Positions 32,491 through 44,265 of a stretch of 64,000 bases of DNA are shown here, one piece after another. The notes beneath the pieces are model-generated. The model was given only the letters and a program-made list of their open reading frames with translations. It searched no databases and was not told the DNA's origin. The stretch's first letter is position 1; each line of letters starts with the position of its first letter. The translations under genes were made by a program, and so were the position numbers. This DNA is from Amblyomma americanum (lineage: Eukaryota > Arthropoda > Arachnida > Ixodida > Ixodidae): positions 160,131,124-160,195,123 of the forward strand of contig NC_135498.1 in assembly GCF_052857255.1 (NCBI RefSeq), written 5' to 3'.

Positions 32491-33929
32491 CGACGGGGCA
32501 AATCATTTTGATTTACTGCGAAAGTAGTACCGATGTCACAGTGCCAAGAAGCCGGCGTCTGTCTGTTGTCTCGTGGAGTGAACCCCTCACACTCCTGAAG
32601 CACCGCCCACTAGCCACCTCTTCAGAGTAGCCCCCTATCTGGAGGACTACCCACCAACCTCCCACCACCCGCCTTCACCATCCAGAAGCGCCAGCCACTA
32701 CCAACGCACCAAACTCTGCCCTCCACAAGTACCATTCACCCCACCAATAACCCACATACCTCCAGCCTCCACAAGGCCTCCACCGTCTAGAATTCTACGC
32801 AGCAGCGGAACGGCAGAGGCACGCAGAAATAGAAACACAGTGGGAAAGAGAGCTGCCCTCCAGAAGCACCAGCAAACTTCTAACCCCATCGTCCTGGATC
32901 GGAGGCAGCCCGCCCACACACCGACGCCCTCGACCTACGTTGGTCCACATTCGCCAGCCAGAAAAATTCTGTCAAGTGTGTGAAAGGTCGGCTTATGTTG
33001 AAAAAAATGTTGATTAGAGTAAAAACATCTCAGTAATTAATGCCAAATCCAACTACTTTCGCAGAATTGTCACATCAAATGTCGACCATCCCGAAAATTT
33101 TTAAACCTCATTAATCAGCATCAATTGGGTTGTACTTGTAAAACCGGTGGATTTTTCCATTTTATACTTTGTTCTAATAAAGCAGTGGACTGCGGCCATA
33201 TGTCCATCGAATAAGTTAGAATTGGCTAGTGACTGATCGCTATGAGCTATTAGTAGCCTACAAAAAGGCACGACCTAGACAGCATGTCGCACACACATTA
33301 GCATGCTATCCAACGCGAAATGTGTGCGGCAGGGTAGCTATTGCGTCGTATATGACGTGTACCTAGAGGTGGGTATGTCATTTTTTTCTGGTATGTCGGA
33401 GACAGCGAATGCACTCTAAGAACTAAGATCTGAGAAACGAAGCAGTTCACTCATCTCAGTACTTGATTGTGCCAGGAAGCGTGGTAAAACTTCTTCGCGG
33501 GTTGGTTGCTCTCAGCACATGGCGAGGGAGAACAGCACGAGAGCACAGATTTTTTTTTAGCGACACAGGTAAAGAAAGCAGCGTCCCTGTTGTGTGTTTC
33601 GTCGCGTGCGTCGCAAAAAAATGTTTTCTTCTCGGGCTTTTCTTATGCACCATGTATCATGAAGCAGAGTTTACTCTTGATTTACACACGTTATCTTGTC
33701 AGGAAGCCTGGTACACTAAACGCCCTCATTTCGCTTCGGTGGGGCCACTTCTGCCACCGTGAAGATAACAACTCGCGCAACGTGCAATGTAGCGCTACGA
33801 AGACGAGGATAGATCGAAGGCGCAAGGTGCATTTCCAACTAAGGATCACGGGAAAGTCAACATACTACCACTACTGCCGGTTCGTATACTTTCTACACCT
33901 GTTCGCTTGCTTAACTGCAGTCGCTGTGT
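32491..33929. other. No recognisable gene; strand-asymmetric C-rich tract at 32580-32900
   Basis: About 320 bases at 32580-32900 are strongly C/A-rich on the plus strand ('cccaccaacctcccaccacc'), with no clear repeat unit. Two overlapping plus-strand frames at 33463-34039 have no motif and end inside a SINE, so I do not call a gene. Confidence 0.4.
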
Positions 33930-34045
33930 GTCGTGCACTGTGCGATGTCAATGCATGTTCAAGGACACCAGGTGGTAGAAATTTCTGTAGCCCTTCATTA
34001 CGGGCTTCGCTCAAAATCTGGGTGGCTATGGGGTGTTAAGCTTCC
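33930..34045 (+). repeat. Ruka-like SINE, 3' half
   Basis: 'actgtgcgatgtcaatgcat', 'accaggtggtagaaatttct' and 'agcccttcattacggg' match the body and tail of the SINE. The head is absent. Confidence 0.75.
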
Positions 34046-35736
34046 GTAACCTAAGGAGTTTCTGCGTTAATACCGCTTTTTCTATTAATTTATTCGCACG
34101 GCAACATCAATGACTGTGCTGCACCATTGCAAGGCCAACGCTGCATCGACTCGGCCGTGCTTCGTGGCACGTTTTCATACGAAACGCAATCAAAAGTATA
34201 AAAATGGTACGCGTCTTTCTATGAGTATGCAGTGCATTGTGTTGAGACGCGCGGAGCGCAGGGTGCCATGTATGCGTCGTTTGCTAACGCACTGACTGCC
34301 TTTACAAGCTGCGAGGAAAATACATCTATTCTATGCTCAACTGTACTGGCTTCAGCACTTCGCAGTGCGGCGAAAAGATCAATTACATAACCGATGAGTT
34401 AAGCTATAGTTCAAAGCCATGTGAAACCGACTGCAGCGCATACAATGATCAGCCAGCATACGCTAGCATACTAAATCACGACAGAACACGCTTACCTTAC
34501 AGGGTTTCCAGTATCTACGCTCAGGATGCGCAAATAGCAGCATGCACTGACCTTGCGGTGATGTATCATGAGCAATGTCGCAGCACAAATAAATTTAGAA
34601 TAAAGGAGGCCGGCATGCATGTACGGAGACTGAACTGCAACAGGCGAATTAATGGATAGCACTTGAACCGGAAGTAGCTCACAGACGATCTTTCCATGTC
34701 TCTTTGTGCTGACTTCAGAACCGGATCTTACTAGTTATGTTACAACCTTTGTAAAAGATTAGAGCCCGACCGAGTTTGCTTTGATCTCAGCAGTGTAATA
34801 GGACTCTCGCAGCATCAATGGAAGTCCTATCCTTTGCACAGGCTAGGACGGATGTTCCCCTCGCCTTCCATAGATTTGGAACGCTGGGGATGCATAGCGG
34901 ACCACAGTGCGGGGCCCAGAAGGAAGCCCCCTGTACTCTAAATTTTTGACAAGGGCTGTGAATACACTCACAACATTATTATGAGCGTGAATGTTTCTAT
35001 CGTTGCTCGCCTTCAATGCACTAAGTGTTCTATGTTCATTATTCATAAAAACGCCTGGCTACTTCTCGTGCAACGCACCTGTTGAACGACCGCACTAAGC
35101 TGTCTGGACGGTGGTCTCTCCTGCCCCACGGACGGAGTGAACAGCGATTGCTTACTAGCCGCTGTTGCTGTCATCAAAAAGACCGCGGCGTAGTACCACT
35201 AGCCATACAGCTGGCCGCTAGGGGAGAACGGCGGCATTGTAGTCGAGTGACCAAACCTGAGCTTGGGCTCCTGTACGTTGGAGTAAATTATCATATTATC
35301 TAAGTCTCACTTTTGCGCACCGACAGCATGGAAGCCGTACATGACGCCAACGCTGAACCGAATAAAGCGCGGCACTTGGTTGCCCACACGACATCTTTTA
35401 TGGGTTCTGCTTATGTGTCACGGGACTTCTCTCTCTATTATGGGCTGGAGCATCGTGCAGCGGCGTGCGCACGGAATGGCCTGTGCAGGGGGCGTTTTTT
35501 TTTTTTTGCTCTCTCCAACGACGCGCGCTGTTCGAAAGCGCATGTCTCTTCGCCCAAGATAGTCACAGGTATGTTGAGCAGCAACGCCTAGGGCAGTTAC
35601 GTTTTCGCAATTATAAGTACTGGTATGCATATTACTAATGGCCTGCGGGAAAGCCTTGATTGCAATCAAGTGGTCAACTTTAATATTTTAAAAAATTGGC
35701 TATCAGAAACTAGTTGACCATCTTACTAGTTAAAAA
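34046..35736. other. No recognisable gene
   Basis: Short frames only, up to 108 codons (34333-34659). No motif recognised. Confidence 0.4.
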
Positions 35737-35940
35737 CCCGCCGTGGTGGCTCAGTGGTTATGGCGCTCGGCTACTGACCCGAAACACGCGGGTTCACTTC
35801 CGGCCGCGGTGGCCGAATTTCTGTGGAAAAGAAATTCTGGAGGCCCGCGTACTGTGCGATGTCAGTGCACGTTAAAGACCCCCGGGTGGTCGAAATTTCT
35901 GGAGCCCTGCACTACGGCGTCCCTCATATCCTATGTCGGT
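35737..35940 (+). repeat. Ruka-like SINE, best preserved head
   Basis: Begins 'cccgccgtggtggctcagtg' with A box 'ggctcagtggttatggcgct' and a B-box region 'gcgggttcacttcc'. The body runs through 'gaaattctggaggcccgcgt' and 'gtgcacgttaaag' to 'tacggcgtccctcatatcct'. 'ttactag' occurs just before it (about 35724) and just after it (about 35940), a possible target duplication. Confidence 0.9.
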
Positions 35941-36036
35941 TTACTAGCTAGAATTATTCAGTAGCTTTCGATATCCACCAACTGTGGTACTACTATGCCA
36001 CAGAAGAAATCCTTATACCTCAGAAAAGCCATTTTT

Positions 36037-36190
36037 AGTGCAGGGCTCCGGAATAATTTTGACCATTAATTAATAATATAATAACAAGTGGTTCCCCCCA
36101 AAACAACTATTGTTATTATTATTTAGGGTCGAAAATATTCCGGAGCCCTCCGCTACGGCACATCTTGCTTCCTTTCTTCTTTCACTCCCT
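36037..36190. repeat. Two SINE tails facing each other
   Basis: 'gcagggctccggaataattt' on the left (minus-strand tail) and 'aaaatattccggagccctcc' on the right (plus-strand tail) form an inverted pair. An AT-rich spacer ('aataatataataac') lies between them. The right tail continues into 'cttcctttcttctttcactc', an extended tail variant also present at about 43080. Confidence 0.7.
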
Positions 36191-36597
36191 TCCTTATCCT
36201 GTTAGCGGACCTTCCGATGCGCGGCGAGCGCGCGCAGCGGAAAAAGCGCAGTTGTCCGGCAACCCTGGGCGAGCAGGCGGCTATCAACCGCGGAGAGGAA
36301 GACGGGAGACGCAAGATGGACGCTGGACCGTACGCACCCATGTAATCGCTCTAAACGTAACCGTGTTAATAAACTGTTTGAAAAAGTAATAAGGCATCCT
36401 GCCGTTAACTCGCACCCCAACACATAGATAGCCTTCAAATAAGAAGTGGGATTACCGCCTCGGAAAGCCTGGAGCAACGGGAAAAAGGCAACCGCAACGA
36501 CGCTGACTGCGTGAAGACGGCACCGGTGAGCCTCCTTCCAATACTCTGATTCCTCGAACTGAAGCGGTCAGCTAGCAGCAACGCCTACAGCATCGCC

Positions 36598-37517
36598 ATG
36601 TCCCAAGACAGGGAAATAATCAAGTCGCTGACGACGCTCACCGAACAACTAGCCCACGTACAGCTGTTGGCAGCCCAAAACCAAGGCAACGCACAAGTTA
36701 CAGCAATGCCGGACTTGTCGGCATCTATTCCCCCCTTCTCGGGAACCGCCATTGCGGGGACCGGGGCGTGAGAGAGCGCAAGGGAGTGGATATCGAATGT
36801 CAAGATGGTGGCGGGGCAGGCCGGCAGGAGGCATGGTGTCGTTTTCGCTGTTGCAGCGTCGAAGCTCAGCGGCACTGCCTTGAAGTTGCACAGAGCAAGG
36901 GGGAAGCAGCTGGAGACCTGGGAGAAATGGGCGGAGGAGCTGCAGAAGGTCTTTCCCGACGACGAGAGCAACCCGCTTGCCCTCTACGAAACAATGCTCC
37001 ACTGTACGCAAGGTCCACGCGAGTCCGTTGTCGACTTTTTTTTTCGACAAGAGTTACCTCTGCACAAAGTGCGATGTCAAGGAGGACACTTCGCAATAAA
37101 AGAATTTGATCATTGCGGGCCTGCAGAATGCAAACCACGCTGCGATACTGCGGCTTAAAGCAGCAAGCTTCACCACATCCTTGGAGCTGCTTGAGGCGGC
37201 AAAAAGCCTCGAAGCAGGGGAGGCAGCCTACCTCAGCTCCCATGGAAGCCACCGGCCACCCAGCCAGGGCGGAAGCAAGCATGTGTCGGCCACACAAGAA
37301 GGCGTGGAAACGAAGCCGAAGCATATCGCGCGCGGTAGCGCTGAAAGGGCCGCAGAACCGAAATGTTACAGATGCCGGAAGTACGGTCACGTTGTTAAAG
37401 ACTGTCCGATGCCTGTTCACCGCACCAACAATGAAACCACAAAGCCGGGGCTAGACAGCCATCACAATACGTGTCTGCGTCATCGAGTAGCGAGATACCC
37501 AACATTAAGTACGTGAA
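36598..37517 (+). pseudogene. Gypsy-E gag relic with CCHC knuckle
   Basis: Starts at ATG 36598 (MSQDREIIKSLTTLTEQLA) and stops after IPPFSGTAIAG at about 36772. Other frames carry on with ASKLSGTAL, KQLETWEKWAEELQKVFPDD and PRESVVDFFFRQ. After another shift come NHAAILRLKAASF and LLEAAKSLEAGEAAYLSSH, then the nucleocapsid knuckle CYRCRKYGHVVKDC (about 37363-37406). The frame then ends at 37516. At least three frame breaks are present, so it cannot make gag. Confidence 0.75.
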
Positions 37518-38475
37518 GACTGCTGTGGACAACCAGAAGAGCTATGATGCGCTCGTCGACACCGGAAGTTCAGTCTGCACGATCAAGACATCCGACGCCA
37601 TGGGTTGTTGCTCTTGCTTCGAAGAAGACAACCTGGAGGTGTATAGATTTGGCCAAAGCCCGGTCAAATGCCTTTAAAGATTCAGAACAATAATAGAGAT
37701 AGGTGGCGTAAAGGCGAAGACGTCATGCTTCATGTCTTGCCGGACACAGCACAGCACTTCTTTGTAATCATTGGTAGCACGTGGACGGAGTTGCCTAACA
37801 TCGCTTATGTCAAGGTAGACGACACCTTCAAGATCATTGACAAGAGAGACGATACATCCGGACATCTCGAACCCTTCACCCAAAACCAAGCCTTAAAAAT
37901 CACTACAAAGAACGACGTAGCCCTCGAGTCACGTTCAGTGAATTTCATCATGGCAAGTGTAGACCTTGAAGGCGAGACTGACGTCCTGTACCAGCGAAAG
38001 GGTACGATGACTGGAAGCATGTTTCATGTTGCCAGCAAGCAGCTCAGTGTACCTGTGGCAAACACTTCCAACTGCGAGAAGGTTCTGAAAAAAGGGATGA
38101 GCCCTGGTCGAGTAGAAGTAAATATAGACACGGCTAAGCTCAGTACAACAAGCGAAACAACGGAAGTGAAAACGGCAACTGCGCATCCGATTCACAAAAA
38201 GGATGTTGCAACAGGTAACGACGTGACGACGAAGGAACGTCAAGATCTACTCAAACTCCTCAACCAACACCGCAAGTGCTTCGCAACGAATATTGAGGAG
38301 CTAGGCTGCACTAACCTCATTGAAATGGACATTGTCCTGAAGGAAGGAAGTATGCCGGCTTCTTCTAGACCCTACCGAACAAGCAAAGAAGAGCGTGAAA
38401 CTATACAGAAAATTGTCAGCGAGTGGAAGGCCGCAGGAATTGTGACGGAGTCACGGTCACCTTACGCAAGCCGCC
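37485..38475 (+). pseudogene. Gypsy-E protease and pre-RT region
   Basis: A retropepsin with intact active-site words (YDALVDTGSSVCTIK, about 37540-37585) lies in one frame up to 37677. From 37668 the next frame runs 271 codons. It holds a linker with HVLPDTAQHFFVIIG and NIAYVKVDD, then LLNQHRKCFATNIEELG, RPYRTSKEERETI and WKAAGIVTESRSPYAS. These are the words that come just before the polymerase palm in gypsy pol. The frame ends at 38483 past the junction with LINE sequence. Confidence 0.78.
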
Positions 38476-38815
38476 TCACCTAAAATCAACTGCTTTTGTA
38501 ACGTATGTTCGACCCATGCTCGAATACGCATGTGTGGTGTGGGACCCATGGCAAACAACAGTGAGCAATAAGCTTGAAAAAATCCAAAACTTGGCTTCAA
38601 AATTCGTCGAGAGGTGATAGCTGTACCGACATGAAAAACGAATTAGAGTGGGAAAGTCTTTGTGCTTGAAGAAAATTGCGCCTTAAACTGCTGTATCAAA
38701 TATTTCATGATAAAAACGGCATTCAAAAGGAAAAAAAATATTTACACAGTCCCCATTATGTCTCTTCTCGTATTGATCACTGCTTTAACCGGGAAAGAAG
38801 TGAATAAAAAATAAA
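38476..38815 (+). mobile_element. LINE 3' fragment joined to Gypsy-E
   Basis: Right after the gypsy words, the frame at 38481-38617 reads LKSTAFVTYVRPMLEYACVV, then W.PW and NKLEKIQNLASKFVER. This is the conserved 'LVRPKLEYA..VWDP' region near the end of L2/CR1-like ORF2. Later frames give LRLKLLYQIFHDKNGI and 'HYVSSRIDHCFNRE'. It ends with 'gaataaaaaataaag' at about 38815. Confidence 0.72.
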
Positions 38816-38818
38816 GAA

Positions 38819-39218
38819 TGCTGCCCCGCAGGTAACACATGGAGAGGCCCTTGCCACGAGCACCGCGGAGTCTCGAAGCGCACACAGGAGCACAGACCTA
38901 TCGGTAATACACGTTTGGTGACGAGCAAGGCACGAGACGAAACCGGTGGCGATCGGTCCTCCGGGGCCTCCGCGCGACCAAGCCTTCGGGGAATGAGACA
39001 TGCCTCAGAGAAAGAACAACGCCCACTCCGGTGCCCCTCTGTTCTTTCTGAGGATGACGCTGGCGCCAAGGCAGCAGCTGTAAGCTTGAGTACTCCAGCC
39101 TCTGTATCATGTACTCGTTAACATGTAATTCTTGGATACATTTGTTTTATTCTGAGTCAAACGGTGTCTCTTTGCCTCTCCGTCCCGTGTGGACCTCCCA
39201 GTATGTGGATTCGTCACA
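38819..39218 (+). repeat. Possible LTR remnant
   Basis: The segment starts TGCTGCCCC and ends TTCGTCACA, and has an LTR-like R/U5 look ('cctctccgtcccgtgtggac') near its end. It contains a small hairpin, 'cctcagagaaagaac' (39003-39017) with 'gttctttctgagg' (39041-39053). No target duplication is visible, so the call is weak. Confidence 0.3.
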
Positions 39219-39529
39219 GTGTGAAGACACGGAAATTGCATTCATGCATATTCCGGAGGCCAAGACGGGCTGTAACTGTGTGGTAGGTCTCCTTTTCTCT
39301 TCTGCCCCACTCAATGCGGTTCACTCTGCTCGCAAGACGTAGGAGGGTCTTGTATTGGGACATTACTTTGCTGATGCATAGTGTGTCTTTGCCGTATTAA
39401 TGAAGTTATCTCCCAGAATTCGCACGTACGGTCGAATGAGTTAGCGAGACATGGATATTGATTAGTGTGCTGACTGCTTTGGCGTGCCTGTGTGGGTCAT
39501 TAGCAATCATGACGTATTCAGCCTTCTGT

Positions 39530-40930
39530 AGTCACGCGGACATGCCCAACGTGCTTAAGAAAACTTTTGTGGCATGTAGGCCTAGTTGGTGAGAACTTTC
39601 TTGCTCACTGGCAGGAAGTGTTGTTGCTGATATGGATATGTCTTCTGCGTGCGAGGTATAATGCGATGACTGGATTGCAGCAAGGAGCGGCGTAAGTCTG
39701 GCCATTACAAGATGGAATAATGTGGTTGAATCGGAGCGCATCCCGCTGTACGACGATATTATTTAATGTGGAGAGGCCACTGTGGTCGCTTACTGTAATT
39801 TGGTGCATTCGGTGGAGGGAAAGGTTTTAATGAACATCAGTAGGCCGCCACGGACTGCAGCTAGCAATGCGCTCTTAGTTATCGCTGTATGTGAGCAACC
39901 ACAGCTCGCTGTTGCACGAACGAGCGGTCGTCAAGGACCCGGTGCCGCGGCATGAAGTACATGTCCTCAGTTTGGAAGACAGCGCTCTTTTAGAGGAGAC
40001 AAACAAGGCGCTCCAAGACCATGCGTTCCATGATCTTGCACAGGTTCTTGGTCAGAGATGTATTTCCAATGTTACTCGGTAGCTTTCCCGGCTTGGGAAT
40101 TAGTATAACCAGCAATTTGCTGCAGGTGATGGAAATGGCGTTTATGACGTCGAGAAGAGATATGTCGCCTTCCACAAAGTCCCGAGTTCCGAGGCAGTAA
40201 TCCCGTCTCGTCCTGGTGAATTGCAGGTGTTTGCCCTAGACGTGTCGAAAGGTCGGTCTGTGTCCACGTAATTTTTGCATAGAGAAAGCCAGCGTACTTT
40301 GAGGTTCGTAGTAGTCAGTGCAAATGGAAGGATCTGGTGTAGCAGCAGGTTGGTGGATTAAGATGCCAATATCCTGAAGGGCTATCCGCTCTTCCGTAAC
40401 ATGCATGCAGAGTTCCATTGCTTCTGCAACAGTCGGTATCGTTTCGATTTTTTTTGGCACATGCGTAACAGTGGTCACTTGGGCAGCACACCTGTGGCCA
40501 TTAATTTGAGAAAAAGTCTTGCCATCGATTCGAGGACAATTTGTTTGCGTAGTCGCACCTCACCTGTAATTAAGCTCAGCAGCACCTGGGGCGCGGTGGT
40601 CATCCTTTTGTCCCTGTACTTACCAAGAGAATCATAGCTTGCTGCCTAATATTAGTAAGATGAAGGAATGCTGATGGTGTGCCCTCCACAGCCTGATACT
40701 GCTCGTCGCAAAACACTTGGAATGGCGCATAACCTGCGGGACCTGCGCGAAACTCTGGTCCTGATCTCTGTCTGCAAAAGAATCTCCACGGATTTTCTTC
40801 AGTTGTTGTCCCAGTGGGCGACACTGGCCGCACGTTTTCACCTTGTGGCCTCTTGTGGTCTCGAAGCGTAATATAGCACGTCGTCATACCATCCCCCCCC
40901 CCCCTCACGCACACAAATCAAAGGTCGCGT
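39530..40930 (-). mobile_element. Decayed LINE (Jockey/I-like), gag end and RT
   Basis: On the minus strand, 40900-40632 resembles the arginine/serine-rich end of a LINE ORF1 (DRDQDQSFAQV). Then 40175-39990 gives LVILIPKPGKLPSN followed by SLTKNLCKIMERMVLERL, the RT finger motif 'IPKPGK...RPISLT..L.K..E.MV..RL'. Downstream 39741-39532 gives MARLTPLLAAI and a degenerate YADD block (HAEDISISATT). Frames change and stops abound. The palm's key Asp pair appears as ED. It is a dead copy. Confidence 0.55.
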
Positions 40931-42175
40931 GTCCACGTAACGTGAGTCGCGGTTTCGCTCTGCGAGGAGGTTCTGGCTGACACAGGTAGCTTGGGTGGGG
41001 TCGTTAACGAGACTGAAGAGCGCCTCACTATTGTGCATATGAGGTTCGTGCCTTTATTCAAACCTCCTCGATCTCGATTTCATGTACTGTATGTTTCACG
41101 CATTGTTTTGACGACAACAATACCGGTGTGCTTCTTTTCTTACTCAAGGAAACTGTGGATATCTTTTTCCAGCACTGCCTCATGCGTTTAATTCGCGCAC
41201 GCTTCAGTAAAAGTGGTTTTGCCCGACACTGCTCCCTGTTTTGTTGCTCCGATAATTCAAAATGCATCAGAGGCACGTATAGGCGCATTGAGGAGTACGA
41301 ATATTTTTAAACGAACTAGAGGCGTATTCAATACGCTGTCTATTTTCCGTTGTCGATTTTGCGTCCATTCGGGCCTCTCTTCGTAGTCACTCAGATACAC
41401 CCGCGGCTTTGAAGCGTCTGTGGCAATCGACCCGGCCATTGGGTGGTCGGCGACCGGACCTTAACACTGGCTAAAATTGGATGCAATATGCAGCCAGTGG
41501 TGAAGTGCATCGCAGCTTTCTGTCAGTAGTCGGCGACCGGACCTGGCCACTCGCTGTCATTGGCAGGATATGCAGCCAATTGTGAGGTCCGGCTGCCAAC
41601 CACACAATGGTCGGGTGACTTGTGACGGACGCTTGAATGCCGGGGGTATGTATTTGAGTGACCACTTCCGGAGGACCGAATGGACGCGAAATGTAAAATG
41701 GAAAACGAACAGCTTACAAGATACGGCCCCCGCGGTCCTTTTCTGAAATGGGAATTCCAGGTGTGACTATCTCAACATATGAGCATTTCGTGGAAATAGA
41801 GGCATATAGTTGAAAGAGAACGTATGGCCACCAGTTAAGTCGAGTTCCTCCGGGCAAGAAATTGAGGAAACTTAGAGGACAAATGGTGTCCCAGACGAGG
41901 CCCAGTTTCTTGAGGCAATCTATCACTGTAGTTTGGAAGCGCACTGAGGTCTGCAAAAGTGTAGTATTATATCTTTAGCCCTCCCAGGCAGGTCGTCAAG
42001 CGCTGAATATGCAGAAGTGGAACATTTTGCATTTCTCCGCGGAGTTCTCTGGTGCGCAGTGCCTCCTTTTCCTTTGCAGAATATTTTCCTTTTACCCCCT
42101 GTACTTCAATTGATAAAATGCAGTCAACAGCATAACTAAATTTACAATTTGTAAAAAGCTACCAAAGTGAGATCT
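40931..42175. other. No recognisable gene; an 83-bp diverged tandem pair at 41446-41610
   Basis: 'gtcggcgaccggacc' occurs at 41446 and 41529, each followed by related 'tatgcagcca' sequence, so a unit of about 83 bp is duplicated. The minus-strand frame at 41714-41956 has no motif I recognise. Confidence 0.45.
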
Positions 42176-42410
42176 ACCACGGTGGCCTGATGACCATGTC
42201 GTTTGGCTGGTCAGATAAAGGACGGGGTTAGGATCCCGGCCACAATGGAGGAAAATCTATTTAAGGCAGAATGCAAAAAACGCCTGTGCTCTGTGCATCC
42301 CACCGCTGTGAGTCAGCGCTTATGGAGTTCAGCTGCAGAGCGCAGGGACACATGCTCGAATCCCTGCCGCGGCTGCTGCATTTCAGTGGAGGCTAATTAC
42401 AGACGCGCTG
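42176..42410 (+). repeat. Two degenerate SINE heads in tandem
   Basis: 'accacggtggcctgatgacc' with 'gggttaggatcccggcc' and 'aatggagg' forms one head. About 140 bases later 'gcttatggagttcagctgca' with 'gctcgaatccctgccgcggc' and 'cagtggaggc' forms another. Both resemble the Ruka head. The bodies are missing. Confidence 0.55.
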
Positions 42411-43026
42411 GTGTATTTATTCTTTATTTTAATTAGTAAATTGACTTAGTAAAAACAAAGAAAAACATGTAAAATGTATCTTTTCTTGTAATCTTACCGA
42501 TCTGGATGAAAGTCGAGTCTTTTGGGCCCACATTTCTCGAGCCCATTGGCTTTTCCCCACGCTCTTGCCAGCCAGCCAAAGCTCGCTGGTGAACCGGCCA
42601 AGAGCAGCGGCAGAAATTCTTTTAAATTTTTAAAATTATGTCAACCACAGACATATAGATGCAAGTATGTAAAAGAAAATATACTTTCAAAGCTCGCAGT
42701 TTCAGCGCTGTCTGAAGAACAATTTCTGAGTACACGATACAAATGCCTAAATACTGAGAATAAATATACAAATAAATTTTCAGCGTTTTCTTCAGAAATT
42801 TGAGTTTTTGTGTAAATACTTCTGTGAATTCTTCGTGGGGGCATTCATTTACAAAGCTTACATTATACCATTTCTACAGCATATTTTATTTATACTAGTT
42901 TTAAATTCCCATCCCCGCGTGCAGTTAGCCCGAAGGTCTGCAGTGCTGCTTCCCGCACTGTCTCCTTGCATCTTCGGTGAAAAGTTGAAAATTAGTTTTG
43001 GTGGAAAGCAAATAGCGCAGCATCTG

Positions 43027-43294
43027 TCTCACATCCCGGCAGACACACGAACCGCGCCGTATGGGAAGGGATGAAGGTGGGAGCAAAAGAAGGAAGGAAG
43101 AAAGAGGTGCCGTAGTGTAGGGCTCCGGAATAATTTCGACCACCTGTGGACCTTTAATGTGCACTGACATCGCACAGCACGTGGGCGCCTTTCCGTTTCG
43201 CCTCGATCGAAACGCGGCCGCCACGGTCGGGTTTGAACCCGGGGACTCCTGCTCAGTAGCCGAGCGCCCTAACCACTGAGCGACCGCGGCGGGT
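43027..43294 (-). repeat. Ruka-like SINE, nearly full length with extended tail
   Basis: On the minus strand: head 'cccgccgcggtcgctcagtg', 'gttagggcgctcggctactg', B box 'gggttcaaacc', 'tgtggcggccgcgtttcgat' in diverged form, then 'aatttc.atcgaggcgaaac', 'gtcagtgcacattaaaggtc', 'gtcgaaattattccggagcc' and a purine/pyrimidine-rich tail 'ctttcttccttccttctttt'. Confidence 0.85.
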
Positions 43295-43539
43295 CTCTTC
43301 GGTGTGTTAATCCACGTATGCCACATGACATGCTCACTTCAATGAGTAGGTAATGTCAAATCATGTACCTGGCCCTACTCTTTAGATATTGGATAATGAC
43401 AATACTATCTCTTGTCTTACCATAGACCCTCATCTGTTCTGGCATGCAAATAGCGATTTTTTTCTTCCTCTCAATACATACATATCACACATGGCTGCTT
43501 ACTGCGCGAATCCGAAAGACTCCTGCGGGCCTGTAAAGG

Positions 43540-43600
43540 CTGCTTATAGTGGATTGCTCCGGATTATTTCGATCTTTTTGGATATTTAAAGCGCACTTAA
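43540..43600 (-). repeat. Ruka-like SINE fragment
   Basis: 'gtggattgctccggattatt' and 'cgatctttttggatatttaa' match the reverse complement of the SINE tail and the 'gcac' that follows it in other copies. Confidence 0.5.
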
Positions 43601-44265
43601 AGTCGCAGCTTACTTGTGTTTTTCTATTCCACCACATGGTTTATATTCTAGTGGAAGGCTTGCCTCCGTTGACAACAAGCGGAGGAAAAGAATTAGAGCA
43701 CAGAATAACCAATTATTAGTTGAAATACGTAATGTACTTCTTGATCAAGACGAAGTGAAAAGCTCTTCGCACAGGAACCGTTTACCAGTTTTAGCATCTC
43801 CGACACTGGTAAATAAACCTAGGATCAGTCGGAGACGAAAGTTCTTAATATGTGCGAAAAACACCTAGGCATAATCAGGTGCCCCACTTTAATGGAAAGA
43901 GCTGATAGAATTGTCAAAGAATTGAGTGAGAATACAAGGCCGATAATTGTGAAGTTTAGCCTTTTAAGACAAGCAGCGCCTTTTGTCTGCCGCCTTTAAG
44001 CTATGAATACCCGTCAAGCAAGGAGCAAGCTGATTTCCTGTGCAAAAAAAAAAAAAACACAGGTGACACTCAGAAATTCGAAAAATTACCATTGCAAGCA
44101 ATATCCTGTATGTATGACAACACTACCGGTTCAGATCGGGAGATTACGCATTAGCAACCACACCAGGCCCCTACAAGGATTTCTGCACGCACTGTTTATC
44201 GGCTGTGTGTTGAGTCATTGTTGTAAAATGCAGAAGTGTAAAGAATCAGACTGTGGAAGTTTCTG
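43601..44265. other. No recognisable gene
   Basis: Short frames only. The plus-strand frame at 44003-44290 runs into LINE-C and may be an older, unreadable part of that element. Confidence 0.4.

Larger units (their letters stand above)
36200..38475 (+). mobile_element. Gypsy-E: decayed gypsy element, gag to start of RT
   Basis: A plus-strand LTR retrotransposon relic. A probable 5' LTR lies at 36200-36422 (TGTTAGCGG..CCCCAACA, with AATAAA near 36369), followed by 'aagaagtgggatt' in the primer-site area. Gag, protease and the region before the reverse transcriptase follow in shifted frames. The element stops abruptly at the first conserved words of the RT domain (ESRSPYAS, about 38470) and is joined there to an unrelated LINE fragment. 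No 3' LTR is seen. Confidence 0.78.

Noticed and set aside
33463..34039. Two overlapping plus-strand ORFs of 99 and 177 codons
   Set aside because: The longer one ends inside a SINE and the two overlap in different frames; no domain is present.
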